A stretch of 64,000 nt of DNA, taken from Zhengitettix transpicula (Eukaryota > Arthropoda > Insecta > Orthoptera > Tetrigidae). Both the position numbers and the translations under genes were made by a program. Under the pieces are notes generated by a model. The model ran no database searches, had not been told where the DNA came from, and was given only the letters and a program-made list of their open reading frames with translations. Shown here piece by piece: positions 18,966-32,048 of the stretch. Location: the NCBI GenBank assembly GCA_037074705.1, contig CM073591.1:76366532-76430531 (forward strand), written 5' to 3'. The number at the start of each line of letters is the position of its first letter. The first letter of the stretch is position 1.

Positions 18966-20778
18966 ACAAATTAATATTTTTAATATTTTGTCAATTTTTA
19001 ATTATAGAGAATAAAATGTAGTTAATGACCAAAAATGAACAGTTTATAAAAAAAATTCAGTTTAATAAAATGTTTCGGTACCTATTTGTATGTTTTTCAG
19101 ATTGTGACTTGATTGGAAAGATATGATTAAAATCAGTGAACATAAAATTCCCTCAGGTTGAAAAAGGTTACAAATAGGTACAGAAACTGCATCTAAACTT
19201 GTCAGTTATCTTATAAAGTTTATTGTTATTTGATAGGCGTGGCTTATACATCCTCTTTGGGTAATCACAGTTGTTTTCAATTGTATATTGAAGCAGATTA
19301 AAGAATTTAATACAAATATCAGCACAACACACACATTCCATCACATAAACACCAATAGTTGATAAATACAATAGAAAATTTAATTTAATTAAAATGTAAT
19401 TTAATTTAAAGTGTTTTATTCAGAATAGACTGCTTATGTCTTTGAATAATTCAGTCAATAAAACACTTCTTGTAGCAAACATTTGTTCATCTTCTGTCTT
19501 GTTTTATTTTTAGCATCTATAGGCTCCATTGTCTTCTACCTGTAAAAAAATAAATCCCTTGTGGTCATATGAATATGGTGGAACATGGACACTGGCATTC
19601 ATAGAGAGATTTCTCAAAATTGAATTTTTGAGGATCAGGCTGCAAAATTGTTGTTTTACAAATTAGACTTAATTAAGAAAACATTCTCTCTCAAACCTCT
19701 AATACCTGAAAATATGTTTGGCAGGCTGCTTCCTCAAAATTACAGATCATCAGTGATGTTCTTGTATGAATAATATCCAGGATTTATTTTACAGAATGTG
19801 TGTTTGTAGCTATATGCATGTAAATGTGCAAATTTAGGTGGGCTTTTTTTATATGGAAAATTGTTTTTGTCATTTTGTGTATTGTGAGCAATGTTAGTGT
19901 ATGTGAATAAATTTATCAGCCAGTTGTAGCCAATTATGGAATTTAAGTAAAGTTCATGTTATATTTTACAACTTTCATAAATATGCAGTTCAGTTTCATG
20001 AATGTAGTCTCAAGGACACTGAAAGTTTTAGCCATTAATTGTGATCTGCTCCTTTTTTATAATATTTTATAAATCAACAGGTTATTATAAATGCTGCTTT
20101 AATTTAAATAATTATAATACAAATGAAATTTAGTTACTATGTTTGAAGCCCATTCTTGCCAAGTTTACCAATCTAAAGAATATTATACTCAGAGAGATTA
20201 ATAGATAAAATAACATAAACCTCAGAATGGCATGTATCTCACAATTTCTGTTTGTGTAAAATGTCACTTTATTTTTAATTTTGATGTATTTGTTACTATA
20301 TTTTTCTAATATATCATCTATTAATAATTTGCTAAGAAAATTGGGAATTGTTATTATACCAATATAATAAATAAACTTTAGAGGAAAATTGACTGGTTCA
20401 TTTAAAATAACAAAAATTTATTTTGACTTATTTTATTGTATTTAACAATGACTGCTATCATTCCATTAAATATCTCTGATCTTGTGCTTGAGCATTAAAC
20501 ATAACCATTGCTATTAGTGACTAGTATTCTGTATTTTTCAAATAAGCAATTAGCGTAGTTTATTTTTAATGCAGTTGTATCACTTTTGTTTTGTTATAAT
20601 GTTTTGTAAAAAATGTATATATTTTTTTCTTGTTAAAAAACAATAGAACTCTCCACTACCTCTGAATGCCATTCCATCAAACTTGTGTTCTTATAATAAG
20701 TATAGATGAAAGGAAGAGTTTTAGAAGCAATATATACTCCATTATATTTTTTTATTTATTTTTCAATTTTATTTATAG
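18966..20778. other. AT-rich intergenic DNA, nothing recognised
   Basis: No coding, RNA or named repeat signal. Confidence 0.5.
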
Positions 20779-20960
20779 TTGTATCAACTGCTAAGGCCAT
20801 TTGTAATTTTGTACACAGTTGAATTTGACTTTCTTGGGGAACTAATTTCTTGGAGTTTCTCAGTATGGAAATATACATTCATGTCCATGCACAAGCCAGG
20901 ATTCAAACACGGGACCTTTGTGATGCGAGGCAGTAATGTTGACCACTTAACTACAATAGA
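20779..20960 (-). mobile_element. tRNA-derived SINE
   Basis: On the - strand, an A box-like TAGTTAAGTGG (20953-20943) and B box GTTTGAATCC (20908-20899) lie about 35 nt apart, as in tRNA promoters, with GGTCCCG before the B box. A non-tRNA body with GTGCATGGACATGAATG follows. The cloverleaf does not close well, so this is read as a SINE. Confidence 0.5.
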
Positions 20961-21975
20961 TCAGCTATGGGATTTTGTTACATTGGTTTTTATAACATAA
21001 CAATTTCCTAAGTTAAATTAAGAGCTTTTTATGTACACTAAATTTATTTATTAATCTGCCTGTACAACTACTGCTGTAACTATGAAATTTTAGAATTTCC
21101 CTTTGATATATCTTGTTGTCAACATTCCATATTTCCTGTCAACTTGCAGAAGGCAGCAGCAAAATTATGAATCCATAAATAACACGATTTTGTAGGTTCT
21201 AAGTGTGATGTGTTAGTCGCTATGTCCTCAATTGTGCCATACAAATCTGGAAACAGAATTTGAAATTCTATGATATGGAATATTAGAGACCTTAGTCAAA
21301 TAAATGTTTTATGTTCCTTAAATGACTCTTCTATAACTGACAGATTCCTTGTTCCAATCCAGTTAGCATATGTTACATATATGTCATGTATATATCTTAA
21401 GTCTCAAATTCACTGATATATCACAAAATAACTCAGCAGGGGATTTGTGTAAACTCCTTTATTTGAATAATCCTATGTTATAGAACAATTTTGGTGTAAA
21501 ATATTTTAAATTTTGTTTTAATTACATCTGATCTATTAGCATTCGACTCTTTTAAAGATTTCTTCTAAGATCAGTATGACATTTTATTGTTTGTAATTGT
21601 GTTGTTAGTTATAATCCTGAATATTAATTAAGGACTTTAACTCTCCCCCATTAATACTTACATCCAATGAATGATAGAACAACAAATAGTTTAATCTGTA
21701 GGTAGAAAATTGGTTTTGTTAAAAATAATATTGTATATTTTTTGTTTCTGTTATGTTTTTAGCATTTTCTCCAATGAATTTTGCAAACAGAAATAATGTG
21801 TACAGATGAAATTTAATTTGTAATAATTAATTACTTGACATATTAACATTTATGGCAAATTAAGTTAAAGTATTTAAAACCTTGGGTATTTATTGCTTCT
21901 AATACTTTATTTACCAATTTTCTTTTAGAAAAATGAATGTCATATTAATAAATTCACCTCATGTAAAGTAAACTG

Positions 21976-21979
<4 letters not shown>

Positions 21980-22038
<59 letters not shown>
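21980..22038. repeat. (TA)n microsatellite
   Basis: About 29 TA units, directly followed by a family A-type start AATTGGTATGGAAAG. Confidence 0.95.
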
Positions 22039-22039
<1 letters not shown>

Positions 22040-22049
22040 CGTAAGGACA

Positions 22050-22491
22050 TGACAATGCAACAATTAAACCAATTGGTATGGAAAGAAATGATAGAAAGAT
22101 TGTGGCTTAGCAGAAATAGGCATTGTCATTCAGGACAGGAGTAAATTCTTTAATTTTTCAGAGACATTATCCTCCTCTATTAGGATACAGAAAAGAAGAC
22201 TCATCACCTGCTTCAGCTGACCCCCTTTTTTTTCTCTCTCCTGCCTGATAAAGGCGTCTAATGCCTCTGAAAAATTGAATAACTTCCTTCTGTCCTACGT
22301 GACTGTGCTGAGCTTCAATTTATCTTTTTTCCTTCCATACATATTGCTTTAATTATATATATGCGATATTGGTATGGAAAGCTTGTAGCTACACCCTGCA
22401 CTTCACTTTCAGGTAAACCACAAGCTATCTATCTTTCCTTTACATACCAATATCACAATTATATTTGATAATGTCATATCCTTACTAATAT

Positions 22492-22500
<9 letters not shown>
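22050..22500. repeat. Two diverged family A palindromic derivatives
   Basis: The first, near 22070-22350, has ATTGGTATGGAAAGAAATG, a - strand motif (TTTAATTTTTCAGAGAC) and a + strand one (CTGATAAAGGCGTCTAATGC CTCTGAAAAATTG). The second, near 22365-22500, begins GATATTGGTATGGAAAGC and runs to TTGATAATGTCATATCC. It ends at a TA then AG microsatellite. Confidence 0.55.

Positions 22501-22504
<4 letters not shown>

Positions 22505-22532
<28 letters not shown>
22505..22532. repeat. (AG)n microsatellite
   Basis: AGAG run that continues a short TATA run. Confidence 0.95.
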
Positions 22533-22534
<2 letters not shown>

Positions 22535-23087
22535 GACAACTGACTGTTTTTTGCAGAAGTGTTAACATGTAATTTAATTACTAAAAATGTAAATGATAAA
22601 TGTAATGTATTTTGCTCAAAGAATGTTATCCTAGACCTAGATGTTTAGAAAAGTATATTTATTTGTTTTGTGAAATTAAATGACTTGGGTTTCATTGTGT
22701 CAGAAACTTTACCACTCTTTTTATGGTCAGGTTTAGTAATTCATGTTATAAAGTGTATACGAAATGTCCCCCATCCCCTTTTTTTCTAAGCAGTTATTTT
22801 GTACAACATTAAATTATTTTAATGTTTATATCCGACATTAGTGGAACCAACCCTTTTTTCTCAGCAATTTGAATATTCACAGGCAGCTAAATTAGCATGT
22901 GTGCCAGACTAATAGTGCAGTAAGAGACTTTATAGGGAAGACAGTTAAGTGATTCATACTTTTTTACAATGTGTGTTATTTGGCTGTTACTCAGTGCTCT
23001 TTCATACTAATGTAATTATTGTCCTATGATCTGACCTCCCTATAGTTTTTAGGTACTGGGCTGTAGTTATCTGTAACATTTTTTTAA

Positions 23088-23200
<113 letters not shown>

Positions 23201-23554
23201 TCCCAAAATAAAACTTGTTTATAGAGATTAATTGCTAATTTATAACTATGGATAGATCTAGTAATTTGTTTTTCGTTTATCATTGTAAGCAACAATTACA
23301 AATTATTCACAAAATAATTGTCAGTAATAATAAGTGAAGAAAATTATTAGGGAAACGGGTATAATTTCTAGCCTCATGGTGTAGTTAAGTAATCACTCAA
23401 TATGTGGCCTATAATAAAGCTTTTGTGTGTAACAAAAAAAAATTCAAATTGTTACACTATCAATATGCATATTCTGCTAATATGTTTGCTCAAAGAATTG
23501 AAGGAATTGAGATTAAAGTGTTTAAAGTATAATAAATTCAATTAGTAAGTGACC

Positions 23555-23700
23555 AAATAACAGTAAAAAAATATGTGCTTAATAACTGTCACTTTCGTCA
23601 GGTGATTCAAGAAATGCAAGAGCTGTAAGAATGGCACACTGCTCAGACCAGGTGCCAAACTCAAAAACTATTTTGTCTGGTATTTATTTAGCACTTATTT
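23555..23700 (-). repeat. Degenerate family C PLE terminus
   Basis: CTTTCGTCAGGTGATTC (reverse complement CACCTGACGAAAG) with a downstream CAGACCAGGTGCC as in other C copies. The GAAAC part is not clear. Confidence 0.45.
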
Positions 23701-24164
23701 TTGTGTGTTAATTGGTTACTTATTTATCGTATTGTTTATATAAATTCTTGAAATGTCAATATTTTATTAGAAAATTGAATCTTCCCTTCATTTGCAGTGA
23801 AGTGGCATTGTTTTTAACGTGTCAAGTAGTTGCTTAGAATGTCATATAATTGAGAAAAATAGGTTGTTTACATATTTCTTCTTCTGCATCACAAATAAAC
23901 TTGCTATATAAGGGGGCATTTTGAATCAATAGTGTTTGTGTGTACAGCTTGGAGACACTGTAAGAAGTGTGTTCAGTATATGAAAGATTAAAAAATGTTT
24001 CCAAAAGCTTTATTGCAGGTTATAAACACACAAAACAAGAAATGTTTAATTTTTAATCCCAATATTTCATCACTATCTTCAATTGGGTACTTTCTCTGTA
24101 CATTAGTTCCTTTATCAAATCTTAAAAACCTTGAAGCGGTCTGAAGTCAAATTTAACTTTAAAG

Positions 24165-24228
24165 TATATGTTTATTTCTTAATACACATTTCAATAGTTT
24201 ATTTCTTAATACACATTTCAATATTTTA
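24165..24228. repeat. 27-bp tandem duplication
   Basis: TTTATTTCTTAATACACATT TCAATA occurs twice in a row. Confidence 0.85.
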
Positions 24229-24229
24229 T

Positions 24230-25830
24230 TTTGAATTGTTACTATGTATGATTATAAAAAGTTATGGTTGGTTCAAGAATATAGCTTGGCTACACCATTT
24301 TCAGAACAAACTGAATGAAGAAAATATGGTACGTTTCATTTCCATCTGAATATAATGTGTGGGTCATTATGTTATGACTGACAAGTGGTTTGATGATATA
24401 AAAAGTTGTTTATATTTGAATGTATTATTATGTAGAAAGCAGGAAGTAAATATCGTCATTTTTTCATTATAAAATGTAGATAAATTGATTTATTTATAAA
24501 CTTTTATCAGATTTGGTCTAATTAAATGTGATGAGAGCTTAGTACCGTAACTTTGAGTTCCATTTTTATTACTGAGTGGCAACCTTGATGCAATTCTCAC
24601 CTGAAAAAGTACAACAATAAAATAGAAGGAAGTATGGAAGAGAATTACTCGAGGTTCTAGAGTTCACTCTTCCGTTGCGGTACTGATTTTGTAGGGATTG
24701 TGTTACTCTATTTTTTGTGTCATGCTAGATTTTTCTAAATAAATAAAAATACTGAAAAAAATTGTGAAGAAATGTAATATGAAATCAGAAAATTCTTAAC
24801 ATTTTATGATGCTACTATTGTCTGTATTATTTTATGTTTTTTGTTTGATGGTATCAATAAAATAGTAAGTACTAAAATGATATTTTATATTATACCCATT
24901 CCATTGTTTCTATTTTGTGTAAAAGAACATGTTTTGTGTGATCACGGTAACACATATTACCATCAGTAGTGAAACCTACCAATTTGTTTTTAGATGTGCA
25001 TTCATGTTTTTTTAAATTAAAATGTATTTGAATCATGCATTCAGAAAAATGAGAAGCTTTTATAAAGGTAGTTAATTATTTGTTTGTTGTTTATAAGCTG
25101 TTAAGTAAAAATTATGATTGCAATTAGTTGAATTTTGTATGGTGTGATTGAACTAGTTATACTTGTTTGAGTTCCCTAATTTCTTTTCTGTATAATTGTG
25201 TGTGAAGGGAGGGTTCAGGCTTATGACAGTCACCATTTACAAATTACATCCACAAAACTAAAATTTCAGTCTGTTTTGACTGAAATCAAATCAAAAACAG
25301 GTGAACACATTTCAATGTGTTTGTATTAGTCATTTCTCAAAATACAACGTAGGCTTTATAACTTTCCAAATTTCAAGTCAATTTTGTGGGTTCAGAGGAA
25401 AGTCAAAACTTTGTTAAATGAGATAACATCATCACCTTTAAAATAACACTAGAATGCCCGGGTGTGCACTCCGACCTAGAACGCCCACAGGGTGTCATTT
25501 ATGCACTTTTACTGAAACTAAGCTTTACAAATGCTGAATGCATGATTTTACCTAGCGTACGTAAATTATATATTTTTATTCTAATGCCAAGATAAAGTTC
25601 TTATTGTAAAATTAGGTTCCATATTTATTCATTTCCCAGGAAATGATATACCTGACATGACAAAGATACAGCATTTATGGGAACAAACTTTTTGTTTAAT
25701 TTTTGTTTACAATTCAAGAACAATTTTGTAATATTTTATTTATTTCTGTCAAAATTAGACATTGTTTGTATAAGTGACACGAATATATTTTTCTTTGAAT
25801 GAACATTTGCCGCATACTATTTTGTTTTTA
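24230..25830. other. AT-rich intergenic DNA, nothing recognised
   Basis: No supportable gene or element. Confidence 0.5.
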
Positions 25831-25837
25831 AAATTTA

Positions 25838-26000
25838 ATAATAAGAAAAATAAGCAAATACAGACGAAAAAAGTGGTGATATAAATACCACAAAACATTT
25901 GAAACCATGTTCCTTTCTTCAGGTGCTAAAAAACTGAAAACACAAGAGCCCAGAGTGACACAACTGCACAATACAGTTGACAAAACTCAAAAGCATTTAA
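25838..26000 (-). repeat. Family C PLE terminus
   Basis: AATAATAAGAAAAATAAGC, ATACAGACGAAAAAAGTGG, ATATAAATACCACAAAAC, then CTTTCTTCAGGTGC. On the - strand this is CACCTGAAGAAAGG...GTTTC...TTTTGTGG, a decayed ribozyme-like motif. Confidence 0.6.
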
Positions 26001-26129
26001 GACAATTTTTTAAAAACTTATTTATGGTAACTTCAACATTGCTAGTTATTAGTGAATAAATGTTTCTCAATAATTACGTATTTGGGATTGGTAATGTCCT
26101 TTATTATAATTTGCCCTTTACATTTACTA

Positions 26130-27960
26130 ATTCCATGAAGTTGATAAGGTTCTGTATCGCCTTCTTGGCGCATCACATATCTCTTGCCTTATATTCTCCT
26201 ATTGTGCAACTTATTATTGTTGAGTACAGGTTGCAGTCCCATATTACGTATTGAATTGTAAGCTGGATCTCACATTCTGGACATATTGGCTGTGGGTCTC
26301 TGGAAAGAAGATGGTTATGAGTCAATTTAGAGTGAAGTGTTCTGATTCTTGCCAAAACAACCTGGTTCCTTCTCGATAACTTGTTAAGATGTATTATTGC
26401 TTGCATGTTATTTTGACCCTTGTAGAAATTCCCCATGTTTTTGGATTTCCACTTTTTCCACTATCTCTCCTCTGTGATGTTTTTATAAGTCTGTATTAGG
26501 TCTCTGCTGTTGATGTGCTGATCTCCAATGTATCCACTACATTTTTTATCATCTTGTCCACCCTTTCATTTCCCCAGATTCCGCTGTGTGCCAGGATCCA
26601 TATTAAGGTAATTTCCTTGCTTCCATATTTACATTGGGATTTTTGATCATGTTTGTCCTCAAAGTGTCAGTAGCAAGGACTTCCTTCTTGTCCATGCCAT
26701 CCCTTACATGTTCCATCACCATTAGTTTTGCGTGGATTTTGCCCGCCTCTATCGAAAGTTTTGGGGTTGATTGTTTTGATCCATCACCCAATTATCTGAA
26801 ACCACTGTGCATCCCACTCCGATCTTTGATGTACAATAGCATTTGTTATCATTTTACTTATCCATCAATTTCTTCCATAAGTCATTACCATTTTTCATCA
26901 GCTCCTTCTTGTTTTTGATCAAATTGATTTAGGTATCTACTGCTATTTCTTTCATCTTCCAGGGAGAACAGATTTCCAATGTGTCCTGTTCTATCTTGGT
27001 ATGAGTCAATTTTAAAAATTTTATAAGTTCATTATATGTCATGAAAAAGGACAGGCGATCTTGTGAACTATTATTCATATTCAGTTTAATTTTTGTAGTC
27101 AGTTTCTGGATTGAAAGTTTGTCAGTCATATTTTTGCTCTGTATGTGAGCATGGCTAGGTTTCTTCTTATTTTTAGGAGGGTTTTGTTAGCTCCTGCAGT
27201 CTCTAAATTGGGGTTGTTCTGTGGTATCATGTGATTATTCTCATCACCTCATTTTGGCAGCAACTTAGTTTTTTAAATGTGATTTAAGGCTGTATTGTAA
27301 ATGTACACGCCACAGTCTATTTTTGAATGTACCTGTGCTCTATATGTTTTCAGGTTGGCTCCCCAGGTATTTGCTGCTGGGCTTTTTAGGGTAGCCAATC
27401 TCTTTTCTATTTCAACTCAGAGGTGACTTTTGTGTTCTGAGAAGTTCAGTTTTGAATCCCAAATCATTCCTAAGATTTTTATTTTATTGGTAAATTTTAT
27501 TGTGCTGTCTTAAGATTTTTAGTAGTACTTTTGTGATAAACATTGTTTCCACCTTTGTTAGTAGCCATTCTTCCCTGCCTATTTTACTACTTTATTTATC
27601 ACTTGTTGCCTATTTTCTACTGATGTTTGTACTTCACTGCCAGTAGTAATATGTTATCTGTAAAGTTGATTTCTATTGGTGCTTTAATACTTTCCAAATG
27701 CATACTGCTTCTCGGAGATTGTTTCTTTGAATGAACCACATCAGTGTAGTTGAGATAACCTTTTCCATAATTTTATCACAAATATTACAGATTTTATTTG
27801 ACATTTTCGACCTTGTGTAGATCCTGGGAAACTAATATTCTTAATCCTATTTATTTCCTTGTTTTTCTCAACTGAGATGTGGGTTCTCTGCAATTCTTGT
27901 GTAAACTTTGGTATTTACTGATTATGCTTCATGTACTCTTAGAATGGAGAAGTGAGGTCT
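26130..27960 (-). pseudogene. Decayed LINE (Jockey/I-like) with RNase H region
   Basis: Several - strand pieces in shifted frames are colinear with a non-LTR retrotransposon ORF2. In protein order: KILGMIWDSKLNFSEHK then ANTWGANLKTYRAQVHSKID CGVY (27475-27290), as in the post-RT 'LG...D-x-K-L...H' and 'S-K-[LI]-D-[YC]-G' segments; then WILAHSGIWGNERVDKM (near 26600-26540), the RNase H H-S-G-I-x-G-N-E-x-x-D motif; then RRNQVVLARIRTLHSKLTH and CPECEIQLTIQYVIWDC (near 26380-26220), the C-terminal zinc knuckle. Many stops and frameshifts show it is dead. Confidence 0.8.
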
Positions 27961-28437
27961 ACCTCAGACTATTTGGTCCTCCGCTGATTTATTTAATGTA
28001 TACTAATCTCCTTGACCACAAGTGAGATAATAGCATAAAGATTAGCACAACTGATGGCCTTAGCAGAACAGTTGATCAAAAAACTCTTGCCATCAGGAAT
28101 TAACTAACTGTTGGAGAAATGCTACTATCATTCTTAAAAACGATCATTATATTCTTACTGCACTGTCTTTTAACCACACCCTGTACTTATTATCTCTACT
28201 TTTACAGATGAGTTTTTTAGTACACCATATCCTGAACTGAACACACTATATTTCTCATGACAGTGTATTCAAACAATAAGGAACGTAGGTTTTCCCGGTG
28301 TTGTTGCTGGATGAAGTTTTCTTGGGACTCCAACCGGGTAGCGTAGTTTAATATACACAATGTTTCAATGGCTTGCACCGCCATCTTATTCTGCCATCCA
28401 ATAGAAACATCCCGTGCCCTGGTACCATGATCGGGCC

Positions 28438-28445
28438 TATATAAA
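28438..28445 (+). promoter_or_regulatory. TATA-like box in family B element
   Basis: TATATAAA in GGGCCTATATAAACAGCCC, a GC-framed context unlike the TA microsatellites. It lies about 30 nt upstream of the hammerhead-like motif, the usual distance to a transcription start. Confidence 0.4.
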
Positions 28446-28472
28446 CAGCCCTACCTACTTCGATAGTCAATT

Positions 28473-28513
28473 CACCTGAAGAAGATGGCAGTGCAAGCCA
28501 TCGAAACATTGTG
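28473..28513 (+). ncRNA. Hammerhead-like motif, family B
   Basis: CAC, CTGAAGA (28476-28482), stem II GATGGC/GCCATC, GAAACATT (28503-28510), GTG. Stem I is CAC/GTG. The stem III strand ACAT has one mismatch relative to the palindromic ACGT of its relative at 33448. Confidence 0.5.
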
Positions 28514-28654
28514 TATATTAAACGATGCTACCCGGTTGGAATCCTGAGAAAACTTCATCCTATTCAAACAATGTTTCAGATTCACCCTCCTTAAAGACTA
28601 ATCCATGATTCATCAGGTGCTGAACTCCATCTTTAGGAACCGTTCAACAAACAA

Positions 28655-28860
28655 GGTCAAATTAAATAACATTTGGATAGGAAGGAGAGAGAGCATAGCC
28701 GACTTACCTGAAATCAACAGCAGCCAGTCCAGTCGGCACACAATTCAGACCTATCTTGATGAAGGGGTCTCAGATCCTTGAAAATTTGAGAACCTTTATT
28801 TCTCCACAGCTCGACTGTTGATTTCAGGTAAGTCGACTACACTGTCTCTCTTTAATATAT
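28655..28860. repeat. Family A2 palindromic PLE derivative
   Basis: Ends GCCGACTTACCTGAAATCAAC and its partner GTTGATTTCAGGTAAGTCGAC are near-perfect inverted copies. The + strand motif near 28751-28791 reads TTGATGA...GAAAATTTGAG, one base off CTGATGA. Confidence 0.7.
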
Positions 28861-28864
28861 TGTC

Positions 28865-31440
28865 ATATTTTCAAATTGTTGAGGATGCATGTTTCATTTC
28901 ATTGTAACTATTTTCAGAACCCTTTTTTAATGACAGACTGATCCACTAGAGCCCTCGTTTATGCTTTGTAGCTATATTTCTAGTTATAAGAAATTTCATC
29001 AATTAAGATAAAATTAAATATTATTAGTCATATACAGATTGGTTTTATAACTGTTTACCAATTAAATTTAGTCAGTAATCAAGTGCAATGTTTTATTATA
29101 AGTATTATTGCTTATGTACATTGTTGCATTACTTTTATTTGACACTTATTTCAGTCATTTCAGATTCACATATTAAATATTTGAATACTAAAATAATCTC
29201 ATTTAAAAACTTGTCTATATTTTAGGTCATCTTATGAATTTGAATAATTGTTTACAAAAATAAGTATTTATATAGTAACACTGAGATGAAGAGAGATACA
29301 TACAAGGCATTTCTTTAAAACACACATCTCCTTAATACATTCTCAGTAAAGTCATCATTCAATTACAAAATACATTAAGTGTGCTACAGCTATGAATTCT
29401 ATTTAAAATTGTATTGAATATTGGAAGAATGAGGTATTAGATATTATAACACACAGCAGATTAGAACCTTGATACCTCTATCTGTTTGAGGCCATTATTC
29501 ACAAGATTGATATAGTTTTAAGTTTAAATCTAACATTGAAGTAGGTTTGAAAGACATTAGGTTCATGTTATACTTCTAAGAAGTAATATTGAAATTTTTT
29601 ACACCATAAAACAAATACACAATATTAAGTTCTGCACTATAATTCATAAAGTTGACATTTCAGATATTTTCATACACAACATTATCTCATATAGTTATTA
29701 AATTAAGTGAATATTCTGTGTTGGTTTAGATACCTTTAATAATAAAAATAAATAAAGAGCAAACAATAGGCAGTTATACATTGATTATAGAAACATTATA
29801 GGTGTTCCTTAAAGTTCTGTTTTTACTGAGCAAAAGACAGTAAAATACTTTGTTATTTTTTTTTCAGTATCTGTAATATTTTGATATAGCTATTATGGTT
29901 TAATAGAAATATTTTCATTAATGCCCAGTATTCTGCAGTTAAATTGTAAATTTTTTTAAATGTTTATGCTATAGTATATTTTAGAATAAGTTACAACAAA
30001 AATAATTGATTTAGATATCTAGTAATCCATGATGTTTTTTAATGAATGAAGAATGAATGTATGTGTTATATATATATGACTTCAATATAAGTTAACATAG
30101 TTAACTTATTTAAAGAGTGAAATAATATTTGTGGAAAAGGAAAAATATATATCTCAACATACAACTTGAAATTTAAATGGCCCCAATGTATTAATATGAA
30201 AAGTGCATTTTACCACTGAAAAATTTACAAACACACTTTTAATATTAATGTAATAACTAAACTAATAGGTACACTTTAATGCCATGTATAATTATGTTTT
30301 TCAAAGATATATAAAAGAAAATGGATAAATATCCCAATGTTTTTTACATTCATAATGAATATAAATGAAATATTTATTGGGCAGGATTCATTCTCCAGTA
30401 ATAGATTCTCCATTGATTTACATCTGTAAGAGCAGTATCAGTGCTTGCATTTCTGTATTGTTAACATTTAATTAAGTAATTAACAACAATCCCCATTCTG
30501 ATATGGTCAAAAGCACATATTCTGCTTATTGAATTTAGTAGTATTTTTTAATTAAATTAGATACAGTTAATTATTAACATATTATAAATAGACAATACAT
30601 TTAATAATAATTAATCCATTAAAATCTATTTAAAAATTTGCACATAAAATAGGAAATACACAAGTTCTATTATTTGGAAGTATAATGAACCAATAATAGT
30701 CAACTGTAAAAATATTTCTAAAAACTTTATTTTATTCATTATATTTAATAGAAAAAGCATAAGAATATTGTTTAAGATTTTTAAAATTATTGCTAATTTA
30801 AGAATACATAACAATATTAATGTTCAGTCTGTTGTCTAAACAGAATGAATAAATAATATATATACTGAAGAATAATAATTATTAAATTAAAAATTACCTA
30901 TTTGTTCTTTTTGGAAAAAAAATTGAGAATAATCACATTTGCTCCATATAGATATGACCACAATATATAGGCTAACATGTAATAAAAATGTTACTGGACC
31001 AGTGATTTATTCCATAGAAAAATTATAATTCATACAATTTCAAATAATAGTAATAAAATCATATACAAGCACTTTTTGAAGCTCAGTAAGTATTAACTTA
31101 TGTTTTTCAAGAATCTTTGTCAATAACTAAGCTCAATCTATTCTTTTTTAAATGACATATACTGCCTATTAAGAATTGTTATTCAAATATAACACATTTC
31201 ACTTGTAGTTTCTGTAGAGGAGAGATATATACAGGTGAACTATGTCAATATTATTCACACATTCAGCAACAATTAACATGTAATTTTTCTAATAAACAAT
31301 ACTTAAAACACATTTAATTGTAATTTAATAACAGGAGAAACCGATAAATAGAAAAGATTTTCGGATACTTTCATCAGTTTCTATGAAAAATATTTAAATA
31401 ACTAACACCTCATGGATATTAGAGATTAATCTTTAAAAAT
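28865..31440. other. AT-rich intergenic DNA downstream of ERICH2
   Basis: Very AT-rich. No supportable gene, RNA or element recognised. Confidence 0.5.
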
Positions 31441-31446
31441 AATCAA

Positions 31447-31452
31447 TTTATT
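31447..31452 (-). promoter_or_regulatory. Candidate polyadenylation signal for ERICH2-like gene
   Basis: AATAAA on the - strand about 250 nt past the stop. Chance occurrence is likely in this AT-rich DNA. Confidence 0.25.
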
Positions 31453-31701
31453 TAAAAATTGCACCTAAATATTAGCAAGTAACCTTGATATTAAAACAAA
31501 CCATATAAATTTGCGTGTTCAGAAATTACACAACTTTGGGAAAAGTAAAAAAAACAACAACGAAGAATTGAGCATAATAATACCAGACAAATAACACCGA
31601 AACTGCATAATTTTGAACATCAACATCTTTACATAGAAAAAATTTCAGGTGTTGATTGATTATAAATAGTTACATGACCTTTCCCATGTGAATTCTATAT
31701 T

Positions 31702-32048
31702 TCAAGTTGCCTTTGCTGCTGGTGTAACCCTTGCCCTCAACTGGGCAATTGTGTACTGTTGTTGACTAATAGGTTCTGTGGGACTTTCAGAGTCTGAACT
31801 AGCACTTTGGAAAGCTGACTGTACTTGTGGTGGTGCATTGTTCCCATTACCAGCATCAGCATTGTCGTTCTGGGCTTCAGCTTCTTCATCTTCAAGACTT
31901 GAATAACTTGCTGTGGTTGCATCAGAATCTGATTCTGAATTATTGCCACTGCTTGCTTGCCCAACTGAGTGGAGCCCACCATCACTACTGCTGCCAGCAT
32001 CATTGTCACTACTATTTCCATTGCTATTGTCTAATTCAGCTGATTCCA
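31702..32048 (-). CDS. ERICH2: ERICH2-like exon 4, acidic tail and stop
   Basis: Acceptor TATTGCAG. It encodes ESAELDNSNGNSSDNDAG..., SSSDGGLHS, SLEDEEAEAQ and a final QLRARVTPAAKAT before the stop. Low-complexity, probably disordered. Confidence 0.85.

Larger units (their letters stand above)
28303..28565. repeat. Family B head-to-head palindromic PLE derivative
   Basis: The left arm, read on -, runs GATGGCGGTGCAAGCCATTG AAACATTGTG...CTACCCGGTTGG...AACTTCATCC. The right arm, read on +, has the same sequence after a longer upstream part. Outer inverted ends are GGATGAAGTTTTCTTGGG and CCTGAGAAAACTTCATCC. Only the right arm keeps a full ribozyme-like motif and a TATA-like sequence. Confidence 0.8.

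Noticed and set aside
20899..20953. tRNA gene on the - strand
   Set aside because: Only promoter-box similarity; the acceptor and anticodon stems do not close.
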